Shown here: positions 50,394 to 61,643 of the stretch, piece by piece | How the letters are laid out: each line of letters begins with the position of its first letter | How positions within the stretch are numbered: position 1 is the first letter of the stretch | NCBI GenBank assembly: GCA_025677815.1 | Contig: JAIXMP010000042.1 | Location: forward strand, 124,001 to 188,000 | Reading direction: 5' to 3' | DNA from: Phascolomyces articulosus | Lineage: Eukaryota > Mucoromycota > Mucoromycetes > Mucorales > Lichtheimiaceae | Length of the DNA: 64,000 nt | Notes under the pieces: generated by a model | Database searches by the model: none | Seen by the model: only the letters and a program-made list of their open reading frames with translations | Told to the model about the DNA's origin: nothing | Position numbers and translations under genes: made by a program

Positions 50394-50847
50394 TTATTGT
50401 TTCATGATATGCACTAAATGGACAAATGTGTATAACACAGTGAGTTTAATTATTCAACCATAGAATCGATTTTATTATATATATGTATTATTTTACCTTC
50501 TTGGTCTTGTTCCATAAAGTCAACATAATCTTTATTATCCATCGCTGTGATTTGGTTATTTGGAAGACTACATATAAGTGCATGTAAACCTGCTTTAATT
50601 TCATTTGTCACTTCACCTCCAATTGCCTCAATATCATTTCTTGCTTGTTGGATGGTTGCATCAGTAACAGGCTCTTTTAATGCCAAAATATAGTCGGTAA
50701 AACCAGCTATTTTTTTAATAATGCATAAAGTTAATTCTTTTTCGTCATTCGTAAAAAAAACAACATTATATCCGAAATATATTTACGTTTAGCAGCAGTT
50801 GCCATGAGAGCAAATAATGAAACAATGAATGGTGTAAACCAACGCAT
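50394..50847 (-). CDS. secreted I9-type proteinase inhibitor (PBI2-like)
   Basis: Exons 50847-50787, 50706-50497 and 50413-50394 encode 96 residues. The first exon is a signal peptide (MRWFTPFIVSLFALMATAA). The rest is an inhibitor I9/subtilisin-propeptide fold: YILALKEPVTDATIQQARND, IEAIGGEVTNEIKAGLHAL, then VDFMEQDQEVH. In yeast the free-standing I9 protein Pbi2 inhibits vacuolar proteinase B; propeptides of subtilases share the fold. The last exon is predicted because the GTAAAA donor and TTTAG acceptor restore the typical D-x-E-V-H ending; without splicing the ORF ends at 50450 with a less typical tail. It is divergent from the SRPBCC gene by 265 bases. Confidence 0.8.
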
Positions 50848-51112
50848 TGTGTGTATATTTGTGAAAAGAATGGTTGAAGTGAGAGAAAAAAAAATAAGAG
50901 TACTACGAAGAAAAAAAAAGTGGAACCTTGAATGTCACGAGTTTAAAATTGTATAAAAAATAGTGACAATGCGAAAGAACACTTGTTAGCATTTTTTAGT
51001 TCCACGTAGTTACTTTTGCACTTTTTCTTTCCTCTTTCTTCTTCTTCCTCTTCTTCCTCTTCTTTTATTTCATTTTGATACCTTTTATAAGATATACCAT
51101 TTTATTACCATC

Positions 51113-52051
51113 ATGTCTACTTCACTTTTAACTGCAGTTGGTAGCCTTTTATTATTGATACCTATTGTTCCTTTATTAACGTATGTGATTGGTCTATTAT
51201 TACCTGCAAGCCATATTGTTTCTCGTAAACGCACTTTAAAAGGCATTAATCAAGCGGACCTTTGGCAAGTGTTGGTTGACGTTGAGAAACACCCAGAATG
51301 GCGTCCTCGTGTCAACAAGATTCAACTCAATCATGAATCGTGTACAGACGATCGAATTGTTTTTCAAGAACACAATACAAGAAATAGAACCATTGTCGTT
51401 ATTCATGTTCACCAAGTTCCTTATTCAAGACTTTTACGTATTTTACAAGAAATACCCACTTTTTCCGGTTCTTGGACCTTTGAATTGGAACCTGTCATTT
51501 CAGATACTGCTACTGCGCCCAATACTGATGTGGATCAGAAGAAGGAGAATAAAGAAGAACAAGAAGAGGAACATCAAGATCAAGTGGATTTAAAAATTAC
51601 GCAGCAAGGTGTTATCAAGAAACCTTTGCTACGAGTTATTTATATGTTGGTATTGGGATTAGAACGTCGTATCGATATCTTTTTGGATGATCTTGAACGT
51701 AAAATACAAAATCAGCAACAACACGACAACCACCAGATCCATATCAGCACAACAACGATAGATCAAATGACGCCAACAAATATTGGGGTGATGGATTATT
51801 CTATTATGAGCACATCAAATTTACCAAAAGATGATAAGGAAGGTGATGTTAAAGAAGGAGAAACAACCACAGCTTCAGATACAAAAGAACTTGAACGTGA
51901 AGAAACTTTACCACCTATGGAATCTTTAACACCTTCCATTCTTGATGAATCCAAAGATATTTCAGCATCTTCAGCATCGTTATTATCCAAAGATAAGAAT
52001 AACAGCAGTGGTTGGGATATGGTCAGCGAAATATACGAACGAACAAAATAA
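51113..52051 (+). CDS. SRPBCC (START/Bet v1-like) membrane-anchored protein
   Basis: Single-exon gene of 312 residues. An N-terminal hydrophobic helix (about residues 6-32, LLLLIPIVPLLTYVIGLLLP) precedes an SRPBCC-like fold: ADLWQVLVDVEKHPEWRP at its start resembles coenzyme Q-binding/polyketide cyclase-type proteins, then strands (RIVFQEHNTRNRTIVVIHV, FSGSWTFELEP). A Glu/Lys/Gln-rich insertion interrupts the barrel before the final helix (LLRVIYMLVLGLERRIDIFL). A long acidic, Ser/Thr-rich disordered tail follows. Likely a small-molecule or lipid-binding protein held at a membrane; ligand unknown. The absence of introns sets it apart from its neighbours. Confidence 0.7.
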   Translation: MSTSLLTAVGSLLLLIPIVPLLTYVIGLLLPASHIVSRKRTLKGINQADLWQVLVDVEKHPEWRPRVNKIQLNHESCTDDRIVFQEHNTRNRTIVVIHVHQVPYSRLLRILQEIPTFSGSWTFELEPVISDTATAPNTDVDQKKENKEEQEEEHQDQVDLKITQQGVIKKPLLRVIYMLVLGLERRIDIFLDDLERKIQNQQQHDNHQIHISTTTIDQMTPTNIGVMDYSIMSTSNLPKDDKEGDVKEGETTTASDTKELEREETLPPMESLTPSILDESKDISASSASLLSKDKNNSSGWDMVSEIYERTK

Positions 52052-52118
52052 ATGCACAAGATATTTTTACGTAGTCAATTTATGTTACTATTATTATTAT
52101 TATTCTATTATTGTTTTA

Positions 52119-53649
52119 CTATTCTTTTTTTTCTTTTTTGATAAAACGAGCTAAAAAGAAACCACTTGTACGGCTTACAAGTGGATCAAATCGTATACAA
52201 TGAGATAAAGAAGGATCTTCGTTTTTTAATTTAGCTCTTGAAATATCCAAACTATCCACAGGTGCTAATTCAGCATCTGAATAATTTTCCAAAAACCATG
52301 CCACATTACTCTCATTTTGTTGTATCGTCAAAGAACAAGTACTATACACCATCGTACCCTTCTCCTTCAACATGGTCCATCCTTGTTTCATTAAATTGCG
52401 CTTTGTATAAATGAAAGAAAGAAAAACACATACGTCAATATTTTGAAGAAGAAAATGGAAAATTCATATATCTTTTACCTGAAGTTCACAAATAGTGGAT
52501 AATCGATCTGGATTCATAAAGTTCTTTTCAAACGCATCCCATCCCCATTTTTCATACTATATACCAAATTTATAAAATGTCCATGTCAATTATGTTGATC
52601 TTTACATTTTGTCTTTCTTTTTTTTTCTTACCTTTAGTATATGACTGATGGATCCATCATGTGTACATTCTGCATCGACTAAAACCTTTTTGTTTTAAGA
52701 ATACATTGAGCATGATTGATTATTTTATTACAACAGCATTATTATGCAAATGCTTCAAGAAAGAAAGAAGGATGAAATTACCTTATCATAGAGGCAGGAT
52801 GCTACTTGGGTATCGAATCGTAACAACTTGGAAGCCCAAAAAGGTTTTTTAATAATACAATCTGAATCATTTTTCCGCCTTTTTTTGGTCACAGGTGGTT
52901 CATCATGATCATCAGCGAAGATCACTCGACCACCCACGCGAGCAGGTGGTGGAATTTGAAATGTGGTACCATCTGCTTCGAATAATCGAATACGATTCCC
53001 CACATTATATTTTTTTACCATGGAACGACAAGTAGCTAAACGATGACTTGCAATATCTACACCTGTTACTGTTCCATAACCATCGTTACCTAATAAATTA
53101 GCAATCATGCATAATTTCGCGCCAGGTGCACAACAAAGATCTAATACTTGATCATTTATTTGGAGTTCCAGTGCATCTACTGCCATGGCTGAGCTTAGAT
53201 CAATACCAAATATTTTATGACTTTTGTAACTATAAATTTCGACAAATGTTTATTCTTTTCTGTTAGTTTGTCTTTTGAATCCCCCAATGGATTGACAACA
53301 TATATATACATCTGATAATGAAATATAGAACTAACGCTTCAACATCAACAAGTCTTTGTTTCGCATGTAAAAAACCAAATATTCCCTCCTTGACTTGCCA
53401 TACTTGTTCTGTATCCAATTGGTTTTTTAATTCTTCCAATGTTGGCAAGTTTTTTAAATGAGTATTTAATCGTATATATCGCGGTAAATCAACAACTGTA
53501 TAGATTTGTGGATCAATGGCATTGTCTTTTAAAAAATTTTGAAAAGAAGGTGGTAAATTGTCAATATTAAATGGCACTATGGTTGTCGTTGTCGTTGAAT
53601 CTATCGGCAATTCATTATAGTCTTGTGTTTCTTCAGGATCAGAGGGCAT
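52119..53649 (-). CDS. NOL1/NOP2/Sun-family RNA m5C methyltransferase
   Basis: Five exons (53649-53336, 53229-52782, 52685-52632, 52556-52479, 52400-52119) encode 391 residues. SAM-binding motif I reads QVLDLCCAPGAKLCMIANLL (about residue 133 on); VTGVDIASHRLATCRSM is motif II; motif IV is LVDAECTHDGS (about 256-266); motif VI is MVYSTCSLTIQQNE (about 316-329) with the catalytic Cys, and the C-terminus ends in SGFFLARF. It should methylate cytosine C5 in rRNA or tRNA. Motif IV has ECTH where most members have PCSG. There is no PUA domain and it is shorter than Nop2 or Trm4, so the subfamily and target are unassigned. Its stop faces the SRPBCC stop across 67 bases. Confidence 0.87.
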
Positions 53650-54251
53650 ATGTAGATATGTTGAGGAAAAAAAAGTTGTCAAATTCTTTGAGCTGTTTTG
53701 TTCTTGGATATTGACTGCTGAGTTACTATTATCAGTGATTGATCATAATAATATTTCAACTGTTGAAAATGTGCACTTTTGGAAGTTAAAATAGTTTTTC
53801 CCATGGATTAAGAATCAATGAAAGTAATTGATTAGTCTCTGTGGAGTACAGTTTGTTCTTTAATATTTTGATTGCTTATTTTAATAAAAATAATATATAA
53901 ACTTTGTTGTCAGTAATAAACGCATGCATGAAAAATGATTTGTTAGAAAGAATTGAATATTCAATGTTGATCTAGAAATACAGCATCCCACATGTTCTAA
54001 TAGTAAAAAAACAAGCGTCATCTGGTTCATATGAATAATGAATAATGCGGTTCATTTTCTAAGATTTGTATGCGTGGAGAGGAATGACGGATGACCCTTA
54101 AAAAAAGGATGTTTATTATTATTAGTATTCCCAAATTAGTCTAACTTACTACCATTATCAGCAGATGAAATTACCTCCCTAAGATAAACAATCAATCATA
54201 AACATTAATTTTTTTTCTATCCAACCTAAAGGAAAAAAGGAACCATAAAAA

Positions 54252-54298
<47 letters not shown>

Positions 54299-54636
54299 TA
54301 TATAGAAAGTAATATAAAAATCAGTCAATGAATGAATTGGTCAATTATTATTAGTCCCTGAAATATAATAAAAAATGCATTTATTTGCTCCTTCTCTTAT
54401 TTTGGTTTATATAAGCAAAATGCATAATAAATGATTAAGTAGCAGTATGTAAACTACAGATACTCTTAGAGACCATCAAATAATTATCAACGAAAACTGT
54501 CGATCGGGTGACGCCTTACAAGAAAGAAAAAATCCTTGGTACAGTACGAGATATATAATAGTATTTTTATTTTTCTTTGTCACACAAGCACAGTAAGGAA
54601 CGCCCTCTCCGCTTCTTTTTTTTTTTATTATTCTTA
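53650..54636. other. intergenic, 1 kb, divergent promoters
   Basis: Region between the methyltransferase and Cdc11-like starts, with a long (TA)n run at 54254-54296. No gene seen. Confidence 0.6.
54254..54296. repeat. (TA)n microsatellite, about 43 bases
   Basis: The longest dinucleotide run in the window, about 340 bases upstream of the Cdc11-like start codon. Confidence 0.9.
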
Positions 54637-57600
54637 ATGACTTCTACCGACTATTATAACAACAACAACAACGACCACGACTACAACGACCACGATAAAG
54701 GTAGTCCAACTCCTGCAGCAGCTCATGAATACGATCTCCTTGTTTCTTCCATTCCGAACGAAAAACCAAAAATATCTTTGGATTTCGATAGATTCAATAA
54801 CTTAGTTTCTCCTTATGATTCAGATGTCGAATTCATGAATCAAGATGCTATTGTTGCTTCTCCTTTGAATTTGGAAACAAATCAAGTAGAATGGATTAGT
54901 CATAGTCATAGTTTTGAAAATAACACACAGTTTCCTTTTGATATTAATCATAACAACGACAGTAATAATAATATTCAAAACGACGACGATAACGACAAAC
55001 TAGACAGTGGTGGTTCTATGTCAAACCATCATCATCAACAAGATCATGTGCATTCACCGACTACACCAGAACCATCCTCCTCCACCTCTCATATTCAACA
55101 AGAACCAATCATTGTTACTGATATAAAAGTTAATAATAGCATAGAATACAACAATGAACAATCAATATTATCAAACAATGATGGCATTTATAATAAAACC
55201 ACAAAAAAGCCAACTGATAAATTACCTGTACCAGCTCCACCATCGCCTTCATTATCATCATCATCCATTTCTCAATATGAGAAAAACAACAATAACAGCA
55301 GCAACAAAAATATTTCCCACAATCTTTCTCCTTCTTCCTCTACTACAACTTCAAGTTTTGAAATGATTGATCCTAAAATGACACAGATAATAGCTGATCC
55401 ATCTTCATCTACTCAATACAACAACAAAATTACTTCATCAAACTTATCATCAAAGCCATCAGCATCAGCCGAAGAAAGAGCGTCATGGATACCAGTTCGT
55501 GTGCTGGGTCCTTCAATTCCAATGATGGTGGAAGGTAAATAGAAACATAAAATAAATTAATTATTGCTTTCTTTTCTCGCTTGACTTAAAAAAAAATATA
55601 GAATGATGGGCATATTTTAATTCATCTAATAAAAAAAAAGGTAAAGGAAAAGGTCTTGCGGTCGAAAACCATAAAATTGGATTTGCCCATAAAATGCTTG
55701 AAGCTAGAAAACAACAAGAAAAAAAATGGAGATTAGAAACTCGAGAACGGGCCGAAAAAGAACGGCAATTGGCTATGGAGAATCAACCTCAACGTACAGT
55801 CACCGAACGTCGTCTTGACAATGATCATAACGATGATGATGGTAATACATCATCTCGCTCACTATCTGACGAACAAGATATATGGATACAAGAAGAGGAG
55901 CCACAACAACAAAATAATCAAGAAGAACGATTACATGAAGAGATTGAAAACGAAATTATGGAAAATGATAACGATGATGAGCAAGAAAAAGAAGATGATG
56001 CTGAAGAAGCAACGAGACTTTTATTGAATCAATTGGAATATCAAGACCGTGAAACCCAAGATTTGATGGATCCTATTTTTAATGCTATTCATGCACGATT
56101 TACATTCGAGCCGCATATCGATACACATCAAGCTATTCATCATATTGTAGATCATTTACTATCTATCAAACCTTTCGATCAATGGGATACAATTCTTGCA
56201 TTGGATTTGTCAGATCCTCGATATCACATCACAAAAATTTCTGACCTTGATACACTGTTACCTGCTTTGACGACTTTGAATGTGTATGTATATATATTCA
56301 TTTTTTTTTTGGATATTTATATATATATATAAGAACCGTTTTCCGAATGAATAATATTGGTTACATATTTGTTTATATAGATCAAACAATGCAATTTCTG
56401 ATATGCCTAGACTTCCACCATCGTTACAAACTTTAAAAGCAAAATCAAACAGGTATATATACTTTTTTTAATTTTTATACAAAAAGTTGATTATTTCATT
56501 ATGTCGGGAATTTACTCATACAAGTGTATACTATTATTAGAATAACGAATATAACTGCATTTGAACATCTTCATAATTTACATTATCTTGATATTTGTAA
56601 CAATGCTATTAGTAGCTTTGAAGGTATATTTCTTTTACATGAATATTAAAATTCCTTGGAATTTGGGCTATTCACGCGAATGTGTTGTTAATATGGAGTA
56701 CGAATTAGGCATTACATCATTATATCACCTTCGAACATTGCATGCAGAATATAACAAAGTCGCTTCCTGTCGACCATTCAAACGTATGAAAGGTTTGATC
56801 CATTTGAACTTACGGAATAACTCGATCACACAACTCAACTTTCGAAAAATCAAAATGTAAGAGAAGGAAAGGGGTTATATTTTAGCTTGTATTGATTGAG
56901 ATAGGACGATCAATAAACTAACACTATGATACATAGGGATTCATTGGAAACATTAGATCTTGCATATAATCGGGTGGAATGTTTAGAGGCCATTGAAGGT
57001 TTAACCAATTTAAAAGTTCTTAACCTTGGTAAGCAATACTAAAGGAAAAAAAAGACACTTCATCTATTTTCTATTTTTAAATACATTTCCCTTTAGCTTC
57101 CTAACCATTCCGTATTTTTCTTTTTTTTTAAAAAAAATGATAGACCACAATGATATAAAATGGATCCAAGTCAATGAACCTATGGAAAAACTTAAAGTTT
57201 TACGAATGAGTTATAATCGACTCAAAACGTTCGACCCAACATTTTTCCCAGATTTACGAACACTTTATCTCGATGATAATCAAATCCAACGGATCATTGG
57301 ATTGTCCTGTACTCCACGTATATCAAGTTTCTCATTACGTGACCAAGGGGGACAACAAGTCAATTTCAACTTGCAATACTTACGAGGATCAAGAAAAATG
57401 TATCTATCTGGTAATAGCATTGTCAAAGAACTACATCGGATGGAAGATTTTTTTACATTGGAATATCTGGAACTGTGCTCGATTCAATTGGATCAGTTAC
57501 CCAAAGATTTTGCCCGCCATGTCCCCAACTTGGGTGTACTCTACTTGAGTCATAATTATCTTCAAGATGTTCGACCACTAAGGAAATTACGTCATTTACA

Positions 57601-58000
57601 AAAATTGGTGTTGATGGATAACAAATTGGATAGTGAAGGTGATGTGATTGATGCAGTACGACCGTTGAAACGATTACGTTATCTTGATTTGAGACAAAAT
57701 CCTTTATCAGTGAAATTGTATCCACCTATCAAGTCTATTGAGCAATGCAAGTTACTGAAAAATGGTATTTCTTGCTTTTTAGCCAACGAATATGATGAAA
57801 CATGGACTTCTCGTGATGCTCATTTTTCACAACATATGGAGTCTCAATGGCATGAACGACGGAAAGTGCACCGTGCCTTGTTTATCAAATGTCAACCTTT
57901 GCTTCAAGTACTAGATAATATCTCTATTACAGATGAAGAACGAACTACGGCAGATATCATCGCTTCTGAACTTAAACATAAACAAACCTTATTACAGTAA
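54637..58000 (+). CDS. Cdc11/Nud1-like leucine-rich-repeat scaffold
   Basis: Exons 54637-55534, about 55602 or 55641 to 56283, 56381-56452, 56541-56623, 56709-56856, 56937-57028 and 57144-58000 (930 residues with the later acceptor). The N-half is disordered, Asn/Ser/Asp-rich, then a charged coiled-coil segment (KMLEARKQQEKKWRLETRER). The C-half is a leucine-rich-repeat array (LNVSNNAISDMPRLPPSLQT, YLDICNNAIS, LNLRNNSI, LDLAYNRV, LNLDHNDI, LYLSHNYL, LDLRQNPLSVKLYPP). This matches Cdc11/Nud1/centriolin-type scaffolds that anchor septation or mitotic-exit signalling at the spindle pole body. The exon 1/2 junction is problematic: the better acceptor (ATATAG, 55601) gives an in-frame TGA before WAYFNSSN. 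Confidence 0.8.
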
Positions 58001-58137
58001 AAATCATATAATAAAATTTGTATCATATTTTTCGTTTTCAAACTTAGTGTAACCACTACATCTATATAACTTTTATCTTTTGAAACCTTTTTCTTTTTTT
58101 TTTCCTTGTTTTAAAAAAATACACTGGCTATTTGACC

Positions 58138-60687
58138 ATGACAGGTTGTGCAGGTCACTTTTGGCGAAAACTTCAACGCTTATCTTCAAGAACTCGCCCA
58201 CGTTCTTTACAAACGAATGCCTCAACGCTGGTTTCTTCTACAAATGCAGCTGGAGCTTCTTCTATTGAAAAAAAGCAATTCCATTCAACTACCTCGTCAC
58301 CACCACCACCGGAAGCTTTGGATTTCATTCAGTTTTTAAATGCCTCACCTTCCCCTTTTCATGCAGTTCATGAAGCTTCTCGGCGATTAGAAAATGCCGG
58401 GTTTGAGAAAATTAGCGAACGGTCTGCATGGCAGTTGAAACGTAAGGGGAAATATTATTTCACACGCAACGGATCATCGATTGTCGCGTTTGTCGTTGGT
58501 GGAAAATATCGTCCTGGTAACGGGTTTTCGATCGTGGGTGCTCATACTGATTCACCTTGTTTGAAGGTAAGCTATGTATAGGTTTATGATGGGATGAATA
58601 AAGATGATTTATCTATTTATCTAAACATCTGTTATGTTGTATCTAATAGGTGAAACCAATCTCTAAAAAAGATAAAGCTGGGTATTTGGAAGTCGGTGTA
58701 CAACTTTATGGTGGTGGTATTTGGCATACTTGGTTTGATCGAGATTTAAGTGTTGCAGGACGTGTCATGGTTAAAAAAGAAGATGGTACCTTTCAACATA
58801 CTTTAGCCAGAATTGAAAAGTAAGGTGATAAAAATGGAAAACATTTAATTGGAAAGTGAGAAAGATGTAGAGTGTTCTAAGTAAAAGTAAAATAACATGT
58901 ATTAACTATCATGTGGATATATAGGCCATTACTACGTGTACCTACTTTAGCCATTCATTTAGATGGTTCAGTGAATGATGCATTCAAGTTCAATAAAGAA
59001 AATCATTTAGTACCAGTGCTTGCTACAGCTGTCAAATCGTAATGTATTTTCCCTTATATAAAGTAAAAAAAAAAAAAAAAAAAACTTATGGACCAATCTT
59101 GACTTTTGAGTAATACAGTATTAATATCAGTCTATTATCACACAAACACCTGTTGTGTCAATATAGATCTTTAAATGCTTCATCAGACCAGGAAACAAAA
59201 CATCATCGAGCTTTAATGGATATTTTATCTGAAGATCTTCAAGTTGCATGTAAGAAGCGGTTTTAATATTAGATACAGGGTAAATGGAGGTTTGAATATA
59301 GTATATTGATAACAGGGACACACATTTTGTATATTCTAGTGGAAAATATTCATGATTTCGAACTTTGTCTATATGACACACAACCTGCTACCATAGGAGG
59401 TGCCTATGATGAATTTATCTTTTCTGCTCGTTTGGATAACCTTGGAATGTCCTATTGTTCACTGATGGTAATGAACGCTTGACTCAAAAATAACATAAGA
59501 AATGAAAGTGTCCTAATCCCATGATTATCCATCCTTACCATCATTAAAAAAATATAAACGATATTTATTAGGCTTTGGTGAACACTGCTGATCAGACTGC
59601 AGATGACTCGAATATTCGAGTTGTTTCATTATTTGATAATGAAGAAGTTGGAAGTACAACTGAACATGGTGCAAATTCTAATTTATTACCCTCCACGTTG
59701 AAACGTATAGTAGCCGCCAAAATTGATGGTAAAGAACCACCCACTGGCAAGGTAAACGATTACTTTTTTTTATTAGTTTAGTCCAGTTACGGATGTATAA
59801 AATGATACGTTTTATTAACATGGTTGATTTCTTTCATCACCATCTTCTCTTGCACATATATACGCATATATAAGTCGAGTTTTGAATTGGCCATGAGAAA
59901 TAGTATGCTTGTAAGTGCAGATATGGCACATGCTCTCCATCCAAATTACATGTAAGAAAAAAAAATTCTTAATTATAACCAAAAGGGTTAGGTCTAAATT
60001 ATAGCGATTGTTTCTAACATCTTCAAAAAGTGAAAAATATGAGGAAAATCATAGACCAGCTATGCATAAAGGAACCGTCATTAAAATTAATGCAAATCAA
60101 CGTTATGCAACAACAGCACCTACAGCTTTGATCCTTCGAGAAATTGCACGTCGACGCAATATACCCATCCAGGTAAAAAATTACAGATCCATCATTAATG
60201 TCCTATCATCTCCCAGTTTAGATTGCACATTTATATATTAATTAATAATGATGTTGGCTATTGGTAATAGGAATTTGTTGTAAGAAACGACTCTCCTTGC
60301 GGTAGTACCATTGGCCCCATGTTGAGTGCTAAATTAGGTCTTCGAACCATTGGTAAAGAAATAAATCAACTTTAATTTTGAAAAAAGAAAAATGTATTAT
60401 AAAGAAAGGAGCTCTAAAATTATATATCCTTTTTTTTTGCTCATAGATGTTGGCAATCCACAACTCAGTATGCATTCAATTCGAGAAATTGGTGGTGTAG
60501 ATGATGTGCCTAATGGTATTCGATTATTAGAGGTAAAAAAAAACCACAATGAGAAAGGTGGATAATGGATTTTTTTTCTTTATGGTTTTATACTTATACT
60601 GACCCCACCACGTATTATTTCTTATAAATGTAATAGGCTTTCTTTGAACTGTTTCCATCAATAGATCAACAAGTGGTTGTTGATTAA
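58138..60687 (+). CDS. aspartyl aminopeptidase (M18) with likely mitochondrial presequence
   Basis: Eleven exons (58138-58566, 58650-58819, 58925-59038, 59167-59249, 59340-59467, 59572-59751, 59875-59951, 60031-60172, 60271-60352, 60447-60532, 60637-60687) encode 513 residues. M18 motifs: FSIVGAHTDSPCLK (zinc His), GGGIWHTWFDRDL, SARLDNLGMSYCSL (bridging Asp), SLFDNEEVGSTTEHGA (Glu pair), VSADMAHALHPNY and LSMHSIREIGG (zinc His). It removes N-terminal Asp/Glu from peptides as a large homo-oligomer. Residues 1-58 are an Arg/Ser/Thr-rich, acid-poor extension (WRKLQRLSSRTRPRSLQ, then KKQFHST) absent from typical cytosolic DNPEP. It follows the Cdc11-like gene in the same direction after 137 bases. 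Confidence 0.94.
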
Positions 60688-61036
60688 AAATAAAGAAGAA
60701 AATAATATGAATTAGTACAATACTATAGATGATAATATAGATTATCTTTGGTTAATAATATATGGATTACCTTATCCATTATTTTCTACCTATTTCCATT
60801 ATAAGTGTTACTTTAATACAATTCTGCAATTTTTTTTTTTTTTTTGCTTCATATTAGGCCTGAAAGTTAATTGAATAAGATTCACGTATATATTTTTATT
60901 GAACATTATATATAAAGTATTATATACTACATTAATTGATTGCACCATGATACTTATTCACTTCATAGTACGATGGAGCAACTGTTGCAGTGTTGAGTAA
61001 AAACAATTGTTACGGCTTTTTTTTTAATTACTCCCA
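60688..61036. other. intergenic
   Basis: AT-rich gap after the aminopeptidase with T-runs around 60831-60845; no gene seen. Confidence 0.55.
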
Positions 61037-61643
61037 TCAAGTAGGACATTGGCCATTTGGGGATAAGCCAAAGTAGCTATTTTATAACATAAAAAAAAAA
61101 GATATTATCGTCAATACAACAGGACATTAAAATTATACTACTATATTGCTATATTACAATCTTGTTTGTTATATTAACTATGCATGTTTGAATATATATA
61201 CTCACTTTGTATGATCTCCCATATTCTTTCCAAGTGGTTCTGAGTTAGCACGATCTGGTGTTTCAAGGGTAGTCGGACACATCTCTATGTAGATAGTAAA
61301 AAAAAAAGTACGTATAAGCATTCATTTATTGATCCATGTTACTACGATAATAGGATGTCTAACTTATGGATTTCATCATCTTCTCTTATCCAATATTCCA
61401 CTACTACAGAGTGTACTTCAATATGATACAATCAACAATCAATTTTTAGCGGTCCTTCATTCATACCATCATAGGTATAAAAAAAAGTAGTAGTTGTTCA
61501 CCATTCATCCTAATAATTATATTAATAATCTCATTTCTTTGAGATAGTTTTTCATTGTATGCATACGAATATGAACTAACCAAATCATAAAAAAGCAGAT
61601 AGTTTGTAAAAATCAAGAGCAATGTTCGTGGTAAATCCATCAT
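61037..61643 (-). CDS. possible small secreted peptide, three exons
   Basis: Exons 61643-61502, 61284-61206 and 61076-61037 join in phase to 86 residues. The first exon is hydrophobic (MMDLPRTLLLIFTNYLLFYD), compatible with a signal peptide; the C-terminal 40 residues (TTLETPDRANSEPLGKNMGD, then NYFGLSPNGQCPT) carry two cysteines. The second intron (GTGAGT to AATAG) is convincing, the first (217 nt) less so, and the exon 1 end could differ. I do not recognise a family. Confidence 0.35.
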
